From CAZKZZ01 sp964557375 (GTDB lineage: Bacteria > Spirochaetota > Spirochaetia > SPDA01 > CAZJBZ01), in contig CAZKZZ010000128.1 in the NCBI GenBank assembly GCA_964557375.1, positions 1-10,561 of the forward strand: a stretch of 10,561 nt of DNA, in the 5' to 3' direction. Under the pieces are notes generated by a model, which saw only the letters and a program-made list of their open reading frames with translations, was not told the origin of the DNA and made no database searches. Below, piece by piece: positions 1 to 5,336 of this stretch. How positions within the stretch are numbered: the stretch's first letter is position 1; every line of letters starts with the position of its first letter. The position numbers were made by a program, and so were the translations under genes.

Positions 1-66
1 TGGAGAGCCCCAAATCGTTCATCCATCTGCTTCTGGAGAGCCTCGAACCGCTCATCCATCCGTACG
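1..66 (-). repeat. 33-bp tandem repeat, two copies, inside the coiled-coil gene
   Basis: Positions 1-33 and 34-66 are imperfect direct copies. Both begin TGGAGAGCC and share TCATCCATC further in, with differences mostly at third codon positions. Each unit encodes 11 residues (MDERF-A-LQKQ). The array may continue beyond the left edge. Confidence 0.8.
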
Positions 67-254
67 AAACCCTGTTCCATTGCCCGAACGACATCTTTGA
101 TATCGCTTCGAAGCTCTTGATACTGTTTATCATACGTCTGTTGGTCGACGTGTTGTTTCGTAAGCAGTATCACGTACCGGTGAAGTGATTTTCTGTTCTT
201 TACCTCAAAAGCTTCGGCAAGCTCTTCTTCTAAGATTTCAGCCAAATTTTCCAT
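1..254 (-). CDS. Coiled-coil protein of unknown function, N-terminal part (cut by window edge)
   Basis: The frame is open from the start codon to the window edge, so only the first 84 or so residues are visible. The N-terminus is acidic (MENLAEILEEELAEAFEVK), followed by a mixed-charge helical stretch. The visible end carries a tandem 11-residue repeat, MDERFEALQKQ then MDERFGALQ, as expected of a coiled coil. Two in-frame ATGs compete, at 260 and 254. I prefer 254 because AAGGGG (267-262) lies 7 nt before it but only 1 nt before the ATG at 260. No catalytic motif is visible and I cannot assign a function. Short proteins with MDERF/MDxRF repeats are common in spirochaetes and other bacteria, some in DUF1640-like families, but that link is a guess. 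It points the same way as zupT and lies about 100 nt downstream of it. Confidence 0.75.
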   Translation of the reverse strand, partial: MENLAEILEEELAEAFEVKNRKSLHRYVILLTKQHVDQQTYDKQYQELRSDIKDVVRAMEQGFVRMDERFEALQKQMDERFGAL

Positions 255-261
255 GTCCATA

Positions 262-267
262 CCCCTT
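262..267 (-). promoter_or_regulatory. Ribosome binding site AAGGGG that decides the start of the left-edge gene
   Basis: AAGGGG on the minus strand lies 7 nt before the ATG at 254 and 1 nt before the ATG at 260, which favours the inner start. Just upstream are TATAAT (273-268) and TATAAA (284-279), both like a -10 box. TATAAT is 18 bp from a TTGTAT at 297-292, but it would put the transcript start at the Shine-Dalgarno. TATAAA would leave a normal leader but has no good -35. The promoter is therefore unresolved. Confidence 0.5.
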
Positions 268-361
268 ATTATAATGGTTTTATAACTAGTAATACAACGA
301 TAGGGCGGCCCATGATTCAGAGATAATACTATTTTTTTTATTTTTCTCGGGTACCGAATAG

Positions 362-1186
362 CTAAGCGAATAAGAGAAGACTGACAGCCATTACGATCAT
401 TCCGGAAATGACACCATAAATTGCAATGTGATGCTCTCCGTATTTTTCAGCCGTAGGCAGAAGCTCGTCTAAGGAGATATACACCATTATACCTGCAACC
501 GCCGCAAACAAAATCCCAAAAGTGAGCTCGTTGAAAAATTGTCTCAACAAAAAATAGCCTACTAGAGCACCAATCGGCTCCGATACTCCGGAAAGAAAGG
601 ACCACACAAACGCTTTCTTCTTACTCCCGGTAGCATAATACAGGGGCACCGAGACAGCGATCCCTTCCGGTATATTATGAATGGCTACAGCTACCGCAAT
701 ACTCAATCCAAGGGCAGGGTCCTTGAGCGCACCGGTGAACGTTGCTAAACCTTCCGGAAAATTGTGAATAGCAATGGCTAATGCAGAGAAAAAACCCATT
801 CGTTTGAGCTGCTCGCTCATTACCTGCCGGTCTTCCCCTGACATTTCTTCCACTGCATTGAGATCCATGCTTCCTTTCATTTCATGGGGATTCTCGTATT
901 CCGGTACCAGCTTGTCGATCAGTGCAATAAGGGCAATACCGCCGAAGAAGGAGAGTGTCGTCAATCGGTACCCGGCAGACCCTCCGATTACTTCACCAAG
1001 GGAGTTGTTTGCTTTCACAAAGATTTCTACGAGAGAGACGTAGATCATTACCCCGGCGGAGAACCCGAGGGCCCCTGCAAGGAAACGGGGGCTGGTCTTT
1101 TTTGAGAAAAAAGCGAGGACGCTTCCGATTCCTGTTGCCAAACCGGCAAAAAGGGTCAATCCGAATGCAAATACAACATTGTTCAT
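362..1186 (-). CDS. zupT: ZIP-family divalent metal (zinc) transporter, ZupT-like
   Basis: A 274-residue inner-membrane protein, close to the usual ZupT length (E. coli about 257). It would import Zn2+ and possibly other divalent metals (Fe2+, Mn2+). About eight hydrophobic segments are visible. The two metal-site helices carry the ZIP signatures HNFPEG (residues 141-146) and HNIPEG (170-175), and a later helix has SEPIGA (202-207). Between TM3 and TM4 is a cytoplasmic loop (about 93-128) rich in Glu, Asp and Met with a single His (H101), so the His-rich loop of many ZIPs is absent. The ATG at 1186 is preceded by AGGAT (1197-1193) with 6 nt spacing. TTGTAT (1226-1221) and TTAATT (1203-1198), 17 bp apart, could be the promoter, which would give a very short leader. 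No terminator is obvious after the stop. The family call is firm. The exact metal is not readable from sequence. Confidence 0.93.
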   Translation of the reverse strand: MNNVVFAFGLTLFAGLATGIGSVLAFFSKKTSPRFLAGALGFSAGVMIYVSLVEIFVKANNSLGEVIGGSAGYRLTTLSFFGGIALIALIDKLVPEYENPHEMKGSMDLNAVEEMSGEDRQVMSEQLKRMGFFSALAIAIHNFPEGLATFTGALKDPALGLSIAVAVAIHNIPEGIAVSVPLYYATGSKKKAFVWSFLSGVSEPIGALVGYFLLRQFFNELTFGILFAAVAGIMVYISLDELLPTAEKYGEHHIAIYGVISGMIVMAVSLLLFA

Positions 1187-1314
1187 GCCTGTATCCTAAT
1201 TAAAAAGATGAATTTTAACAATACAACGAAAATCCGGCATTAGATAAGCGGAATTATTCCTTATAGAAGCAACAGCCGGGATATTACAGTATTACCTTTT
1301 AAGGGGGAACATAA
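1187..1314. other. Divergent intergenic region between zupT and the small Rpn-like ORF
   Basis: 128 bp, AT-rich. On the minus strand it holds the 10-mer TCGTTGTATT (1229-1220) and the weak zupT promoter candidate. On the plus strand TTAACA (1215-1220) resembles a -35 box, but no good -10 follows at normal spacing. No hairpin with a T-run is seen. Confidence 0.5.
1301..1307 (+). promoter_or_regulatory. Strong ribosome binding site AAGGGGG before the small ORF
   Basis: AAGGGGG lies 7 nt upstream of the ATG at 1315, and an in-frame TAA (1312-1314) directly precedes that ATG. Translation therefore can start here and the ORF cannot extend further upstream. This is the main reason for treating the short ORF as possibly expressed. 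Confidence 0.65.
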
Positions 1315-1539
1315 ATGGAAGTTACAAATAAATACAAAAATATTGCGGGGACCGGACAAGAAAAGTATACTGAAGACTGCATCTTGCATTACCTTGAGGT
1401 ACCCAAACTCGAGGGTACTCCGGAAAAAGAGATCGAGAAGTGGCTCTATTTCATCGCTGATGAGAAGGCGAGAATTGCCTACCAACAGAGGTCGATGTTT
1501 CTCCATGACCAGGCCAACTACATCTATACTGCTCAGTAA
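1315..1539 (+). pseudogene. Short Rpn / PD-(D/E)XK transposase-family remnant, possibly still translated
   Basis: 74 codons. From memory of the family, the segment CILHYLEVPKLEG followed by EIEKWLYFI matches the part of Rpn-family ('PD-(D/E)XK nuclease family transposase') proteins that reads roughly 'H.lELPKl ... l.kWl.Fi'. The next part, DEKARIAYQQRSMFLHDQANYIYTAQ, resembles the 'De..R..Y..REkalhD.as' tail normally found some 30-40 residues further on. The nuclease domain that should precede is absent, and the piece between WLYFI and ADEKARIAY looks deleted. After the stop, another frame continues with KATGLEEQEIGTL, which could be the frameshifted tail. The ORF nevertheless has a strong ribosome binding site and ATG, so a small protein may be made. 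It is flanked by unrelated genes and I see no terminal repeats. The family link is moderately sure; loss of nuclease function is likely. Confidence 0.55.
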
Positions 1540-1586
1540 AGCAACCGGGCTCGAGGAACAAGAGATAGGCACTCTATAAAAATAAC

Positions 1587-1600
1587 TTCGAGCATTCGAA
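1587..1600. promoter_or_regulatory. Short inverted repeat TTCGA-GCAT-TCGAA upstream of the dctP promoter
   Basis: A perfect 5-bp dyad with a 4-nt centre, about 26 bp upstream of the -35 box. Position and symmetry would suit a regulator site, but a 5-bp dyad can easily occur by chance and no second copy was found in the window. Confidence 0.25.
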
Positions 1601-1625
1601 TAATATACAATACACAAAAACTCTC

Positions 1626-1654
1626 TTTACGATGTTTTAGCTACCGTGTATAGT
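1626..1654 (+). promoter_or_regulatory. Candidate sigma-70 promoter of the dctPQM-usp operon
   Basis: TTTACG (1626-1631, 4 of 6 to TTGACA), a 17-bp spacer and TATAGT (1649-1654, 5 of 6 to TATAAT). Transcription would start near 1661, giving a leader of about 85 nt that contains the hairpins before dctP. Read by eye, with no scoring against a background. Confidence 0.55.
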
Positions 1655-1677
1655 AGGGAAATTACTTTAAGCACTGT

Positions 1678-1712
1678 GCTTCCTGCAGAAATCGGTTACT
1701 TTTACAGGAAGC
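1678..1712 (+). promoter_or_regulatory. Leader hairpin in the dctP 5' untranslated region
   Basis: GCTTCCTG (1678-1685) pairs perfectly with CAGGAAGC (1705-1712) across a 19-nt loop. A second small stem, TTATC/GATAA (1718-1722 with 1727-1731, loop TTGA), follows and ends 3 nt before the GGGAGG ribosome binding site. Neither stem is followed by a T-run, so they are not a standard terminator. Translational control or mRNA protection is possible but inferred. Confidence 0.4.
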
Positions 1713-1745
1713 CTTGTTTATCTTGAGATAAGGCGGGAGGTATTC

Positions 1746-2834
1746 ATGGTAAAAAAGAACCTATTTATTGTTATTAGTATTGTCTGTGCAACATTTCTTC
1801 TCTTCTCCAGTTGTTCGGAACAGGAGAAATCCGGAGAAACAGCAGCGCAAACTTCGGAAGAGAAGTCGGGCACCGAGTCTGCTGAAAAATCGGTTGAGCC
1901 TATAGAATTAAGTTACAGTATTTTCTTTCCGCCAACCCACATACAGACCAAGACAGCGGAAGCGTGGGCACGGGAGATCGAAAAACAAACCGACGGCGCA
2001 GTAAAAATCACCATGTATCCTGGGGGGGCGTTGACGAAAGCGCCTCAGTGCTACGACGGAGTGGTGAACGGAATATCCGATATTGGGATGAGCTGTTATG
2101 CTTACACCAGGGGGAGGTTCCCGCTGCTCGAGGGGCTCGATCTTCCGCTAGGGTATCCGAACGGTATGACTGCAAGCATTATTGCCACAGAAATGGTCAT
2201 GAAATATAAGCCCGAAGAAGTCTCGGATGTGCATGTCCTGTATGTGCATGCCCACGGCCCCGGTATTGTCGCCTCAAAACAGCCGGTGCGGTCTCTCGAG
2301 GATATGGAAGGGCTTAAAACCCGTGCGACAGGGCTTTCAGCGAAAGTTGTAAGCAGTTTAGGCGGTACTCCGGTAGCCATGAGCCAGTCGGAAACGTATG
2401 AGGCACTTCAGAAAGGGGTCGTCGAAGCTACCCTCTGCCCGATCGAAACCCTCAAAGGGTGGAACCAGGGAGAGGTAATAAATTACGTTACTGACAGTTC
2501 TGCAGTAGGATATACAACGGCAATGTTCGTGGTAATGAATAAAGACAAATGGAACAGTTTGCCTTCCAACGTGCAGGATGTATTTACCGAAGTAAGTAGT
2601 GAATGGGTAGAAGAACATGGAGAAGCGTGGGACCAGGCCGATAAAGAGGGATTAGAGTTCGTTAAATCTCTCGGCCGGGAAATAATACCCCTTCCGCCGG
2701 AGGAAGAAGCCCGTTGGAAGGAAGCAGTACAGCCGGTTATTGATGAATATATCAGTCAAGCAGCAGAGGAGAATCTTCCCGGAGAAGAGCTTGTAAACGA
2801 CATCCGTTCACGCATCGAAGCTCTCTCTCAATAA
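1746..2834 (+). CDS. dctP: TRAP transporter solute-binding lipoprotein, DctP family
   Basis: 362 residues. The N-terminus is a lipoprotein signal peptide: MVKK, a hydrophobic stretch (6-20), then F-S-S-C with Cys23 as the probable lipidated residue. A Ser/Glu/Thr-rich linker (24-50) follows, and the DctP domain runs from about 53 to the end. Family features include a proximal AEAWAREIE helix (71-79), YPGGALTKAPQCYDGV (91-106), and LEDMEGLKTRATG (184-196) with Arg193 at the place of the conserved Arg that salt-bridges the substrate carboxylate in TRAP receptors. Next come GGTPVAMSQSETYEALQKGVVEA and an ETLKGWNQGEV segment. The protein would capture an organic acid in the periplasm and deliver it to DctQM. 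The exact substrate cannot be read; C4-dicarboxylate is only the family's generic name. GGGAGG (1735-1740) precedes the ATG by 5 nt. dctQ follows after 18 nt. Confidence 0.93.
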   Translation: MVKKNLFIVISIVCATFLLFSSCSEQEKSGETAAQTSEEKSGTESAEKSVEPIELSYSIFFPPTHIQTKTAEAWAREIEKQTDGAVKITMYPGGALTKAPQCYDGVVNGISDIGMSCYAYTRGRFPLLEGLDLPLGYPNGMTASIIATEMVMKYKPEEVSDVHVLYVHAHGPGIVASKQPVRSLEDMEGLKTRATGLSAKVVSSLGGTPVAMSQSETYEALQKGVVEATLCPIETLKGWNQGEVINYVTDSSAVGYTTAMFVVMNKDKWNSLPSNVQDVFTEVSSEWVEEHGEAWDQADKEGLEFVKSLGREIIPLPPEEEARWKEAVQPVIDEYISQAAEENLPGEELVNDIRSRIEALSQ

Positions 2835-2852
2835 TTCTCTATCGGGCGCTAT

Positions 2853-3374
2853 ATGAAATTACCGTTTCCCAAAGTGGTTCTTTCCGGAGTCTCGCTCTAT
2901 CACAATATACTCAAATGGTTCGTGTATGCTTTAGCAGCTTTATCTGCTGTAAGCATCATGGTGATGATGCTCGTTACCTGCACCGATGTGGTTTTGCGGT
3001 TGTTCAATCGGCCGATAAAAGGCGCCTATGATATCGTCCTCATCGCTATTGTCGTAACCATTACGGGAGCACTCCCCTACACTACTGCGGTCAAAGGGCA
3101 TGTGGCAATCGAAGTTTTTTACCATAAATTATCCCGTATCGGAAGGATTATCATGGATACCGGTATCCGGATCTTGTCCATGGTTCTGTTCGGAGTGCTT
3201 GCCTACCAGTCTTATCTCTATGGCGACCAGCTTCGGAACACGAACCAGGTAACCCTCACTCTCCAAATTCCGCTTTTCTGGGTACCGTATCTTATTGCCC
3301 TTTCCAGTATCGTTGTGGTTCTTGTAATCTTCGATAATCTACTCCATCCGGGTAAGGAGATGATAAAACCATGA
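2853..3374 (+). CDS. dctQ: TRAP transporter small membrane subunit, DctQ family
   Basis: 173 residues, normal for DctQ. Four hydrophobic segments are visible, roughly 22-46, 60-82, 97-118 and 133-163, matching the four-helix topology of the subunit that joins the binding protein to DctM. Recognisable family pieces are TCTDVVLRLFNRPIKGAYD (42-60) at the end of helix 1 and the start of helix 2, and the KGHVAIEVFYHKL segment (about 85-97) between helices 2 and 3. The ATG at 2853 has only a weak ribosome binding site (GGGCG), so translation may be coupled to dctP. The stop codon overlaps the start of dctM (ATGA, 3371-3374), typical of translational coupling of Q and M. It acts only with DctP and DctM. 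Confidence 0.92.
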   Translation: MKLPFPKVVLSGVSLYHNILKWFVYALAALSAVSIMVMMLVTCTDVVLRLFNRPIKGAYDIVLIAIVVTITGALPYTTAVKGHVAIEVFYHKLSRIGRIIMDTGIRILSMVLFGVLAYQSYLYGDQLRNTNQVTLTLQIPLFWVPYLIALSSIVVVLVIFDNLLHPGKEMIKP

Positions 3375-4678
3375 CCCCGCTGCAGATTGGAATCTTAGGG
3401 ATAATCGCTCTCTTTGTCCTGCTTGCCACCAGCATGCCGGTCGGATTTGTGATGGCAGCAGTAGGTACGGTCGGGTTTGCTCTTATCGTAAATCCGTCGG
3501 CCGCCTTGAGTATGCTCTCGGTCGATATTTTTCAAACGTTCTCTTCATATTCCCTTACCGTTATTCCCCTATTTGTGTTTATGGGACAAATTGCCTTCCA
3601 CAGCGGAATCAGCGGACGGTTGTTCAATGCGGCATACCATTGGTTCGGACCTCTTCCCGGCGGGCTTGCCATGTCTTCCGTCGGTGCGTGTGCAGCTTTC
3701 GGTGCAATCTGCGGGTCGGGACCGGCGACAGCCGCTACAATGGCCTCTGTTGCTCTACCGGAGATGAGAAAGTACAAATACTCCATGGAGTTGGCCACCG
3801 GTACCGTAGCTGCAGGCGGAGGACTGGGAATGCTCATTCCGCCCTCAGTCGTTTTCATCGTCTATGCAATTATGACGGAACAGTCTGTAGGGAAACTGTT
3901 TCTCGCCGGGATCCTTCCGGGTATTATGATAGCCCTCCTTTTCGGGCTTACCATTTACTTCCAGTGTCGCCGGCACCCGGAGAAAGGGCCCACTGCCCCG
4001 CCTATGTCGTTCCTCTCCCGGTTGTCATCCCTAAAGGGTGTAATCGAGACTGTTCTCCTCTTTATTGTGGTTATGGGCGGTATGTTCGCAGGATTTTTCA
4101 CACCCACTGAAGCGGCAAGCATCGGTGCTCTGGGCGCTCTTATAATCGCATTCGTTCGGGGCAAACTAACCTTTGCTATGCTCAAACGGACCCTCTTCGA
4201 GACACTGCGTACATCCTGTATGGTAATGATAATCGTAGCCGGAGCTGTCGTCTTAGGCCATTTTCTCGCCGTAAGCCGCATCCCTTACGAATTGGCCAAT
4301 TTTTTAAGCGGTCTTCCCCTTCCCGCATGGATTGTCATGGGGATGATCATTCTCTTTTTTCTCGTTATGGGATGCTTCGTAGATGCTTTGGCTCTGATTC
4401 TTCTTACGATTCCCATTTTTTATCCGGTTGTCCTCGAACTCGGATATAACCCAATTTGGTTTGGGGTGATCATCGTTGTAGTAACTCAGATGGGGGTGAT
4501 TTCCCCACCGGTTGGCGTGAATGTTTATATTGTAAGCGGGATCGAGCGGGATGTACCCCTGCAGACAATCTTTAAAGGGGCGCTTCCATTTCTTGCAGCT
4601 TTGGTGGTTGCTGCCGCGCTTCTCATGATCTTTCCCCAACTTGCGTTAGTTCTGCCGAACCTTTTCGGCTCCCTTTAA
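3371..4678 (+). CDS. dctM: TRAP transporter large permease subunit, DctM family
   Basis: 435 residues with about 12 hydrophobic segments, the normal size for the channel-forming DctM subunit, which drives uptake with a Na+ (or H+) gradient. Family signatures are clear: GSGPATAATMASVALPEM (115-132), GLGMLIPPSVVFIVYA (151-166), LFLAGILPGI (176-185), FFTPTEAASIGALGALI (242-258), and near the end MGVISPPVGVNVYIVSGI (374-391). The two PP-containing re-entrant segments (157-158 and 379-380) are the usual signature of the two transport repeats. The start ATG overlaps the dctQ stop. AAGGAG (3354-3359) lies 11 nt upstream, inside dctQ. No break or frameshift is seen. Confidence 0.95.
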   Translation: MTPLQIGILGIIALFVLLATSMPVGFVMAAVGTVGFALIVNPSAALSMLSVDIFQTFSSYSLTVIPLFVFMGQIAFHSGISGRLFNAAYHWFGPLPGGLAMSSVGACAAFGAICGSGPATAATMASVALPEMRKYKYSMELATGTVAAGGGLGMLIPPSVVFIVYAIMTEQSVGKLFLAGILPGIMIALLFGLTIYFQCRRHPEKGPTAPPMSFLSRLSSLKGVIETVLLFIVVMGGMFAGFFTPTEAASIGALGALIIAFVRGKLTFAMLKRTLFETLRTSCMVMIIVAGAVVLGHFLAVSRIPYELANFLSGLPLPAWIVMGMIILFFLVMGCFVDALALILLTIPIFYPVVLELGYNPIWFGVIIVVVTQMGVISPPVGVNVYIVSGIERDVPLQTIFKGALPFLAALVVAAALLMIFPQLALVLPNLFGSL

Positions 4679-4680
4679 CA

Positions 4681-4687
4681 AGGAGGT
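4681..4687 (+). promoter_or_regulatory. Near-consensus ribosome binding site AGGAGGT of the usp gene
   Basis: AGGAGGT starts 2 nt after the dctM stop and ends 10 nt before the ATG at 4698. It is the strongest ribosome binding site in the window. It suggests the stress protein is translated efficiently, possibly in molar excess over the membrane subunits from the same message. Confidence 0.7.
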
Positions 4688-4697
4688 TAATTCTACT

Positions 4698-5177
4698 ATG
4701 GTAGATTCAATAGACGCCGTGTATAAAAAAATTCTCTTTTGTACCGATTTCTCAAAAAATGCCGAGTTTGCCTTTCATTTTGCCCTTGATGCTGCATCCC
4801 GAGAGACCGACAGTGAGCTGCATTTGCTTCACGTGATTCCGGAATCAGACGCCCAATTTTGGAAATCGTACATTTATGAGGTCGAAGATGTAGATGAAAA
4901 AGCAAAACATGACATTGACAACCATATCGATCAAACCTATCGAAAGTTCGTGCCTCGAGATCAGAATTTTATCGCCCAGTTCAAAGTTGGAAATGCGGTC
5001 CAGGAAATCTTACATTACGCAAAAGAACACGAGATGGACCTTATCGTAATCGGCAGGCAGGGGCAAAGCGCTCTCGGAACTACTCTGTTCGGCAAAATCA
5101 CCGAGAAGATTTGCAGACATGCCGAATGTTCAGTCCTCGTAATACCCCGTACCTACCAAGAACGATTTTCCGTTTAA
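4698..5177 (+). CDS. Universal stress protein (UspA family), TRAP-operon associated
   Basis: 159 residues, a single Usp domain of normal length with the alpha/beta pattern: KKILFCTDFS (10-19) with Asp17 in the nucleotide pocket, ELHLLHVIP (40-48), a VGNA segment (97-100), DLIVIGRQG (114-122) and CSVLVIP (144-150). The ATP-binding motif G-x2-G-x9-G is present (Gly119, Gly122, Gly132), but the next residue is Lys133 instead of the usual Ser/Thr. The gene starts 19 nt after dctM and clearly belongs to the operon. In Halomonas elongata the Usp protein TeaD is encoded beside the ectoine TRAP system TeaABC and lowers its activity, with ATP-dependent oligomerisation. A similar regulatory role here is inference. 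The gene ends 16 nt before the assembly gap, so whether the operon continues is unknown. Confidence 0.92.
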   Translation: MVDSIDAVYKKILFCTDFSKNAEFAFHFALDAASRETDSELHLLHVIPESDAQFWKSYIYEVEDVDEKAKHDIDNHIDQTYRKFVPRDQNFIAQFKVGNAVQEILHYAKEHEMDLIVIGRQGQSALGTTLFGKITEKICRHAECSVLVIPRTYQERFSV

Positions 5178-5193
5178 TCGACAAACAGCGGCT

Positions 5194-5293
5194 NNNNNNN
5201 NNNNNNNNNNNNNNNNNNNNNNNNNNNNNNNNNNNNNNNNNNNNNNNNNNNNNNNNNNNNNNNNNNNNNNNNNNNNNNNNNNNNNNNNNNNNN
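5194..5293. other. Assembly gap (100 Ns)
   Basis: Exactly 100 consecutive Ns separate the usp and msrAB sides. A round 100 is the common placeholder for a gap of unknown length, so distance, and possibly extra genes or repeats between usp and msrAB, are not known. The relation of the two halves rests on scaffolding. Confidence 0.95.
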
Positions 5294-5301
5294 TTCTTTA
5301 T

Positions 5302-5319
5302 AAAGGCAAGTACCTTTTT
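5302..5319 (+). terminator. Weak hairpin with short T-run beside the gap
   Basis: AAAGG (5302-5306) pairs with CCTTT (5313-5317) over a 6-nt loop, and the T-run extends to 5319 on the plus strand. It could end plus-strand transcription coming from the gap, or end msrAB on the other strand, where the T-run is poor. The stem is short and GC-poor. Confidence 0.25.
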
Positions 5320-5336
5320 AGTGATCTCCGGCGCTT

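Larger units (their letters stand above)
1540..1745 (+). other. Intergenic leader region of the TRAP operon
   Basis: 206 bp without a convincing gene. In order it holds the end of the Rpn-like remnant in another frame (to about 1579), a short dyad (1587-1600), a good sigma-70 type promoter (1626-1654), and two potential hairpins (1678-1712 and 1718-1731) just before the dctP ribosome binding site (GGGAGG, 1735-1740). No intrinsic terminator for the upstream ORF is evident. Confidence 0.6.

Noticed and set aside
328..361. T-rich run next to a TCGG/CCGA hairpin after the zupT stop
   Set aside because: On the minus strand the hairpin is followed by A residues, not T. On the plus strand the T-run precedes the stem. 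It therefore does not fit an intrinsic terminator in either direction.
1399..1418. Inverted repeat GTACCC / GGGTAC with 8-nt loop
   Set aside because: It is only 6 bp long, lies inside the small ORF, has no T-run and no second copy at a regulatory position. Probably chance.
1261..1617. 118-codon minus-strand open frame opposite the small Rpn-like ORF
   Set aside because: The plus-strand ORF has a strong ribosome binding site and family-like sequence. The minus-strand frame has no matching start signal and no recognisable motif.
1746..4678. Idea that the TRAP system and ppc form a C4-dicarboxylate metabolic cluster
   Set aside because: DctP family membership does not show a C4-dicarboxylate substrate. 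The genes are separated by several kb, an assembly gap and a change of strand, so the link is not supported.
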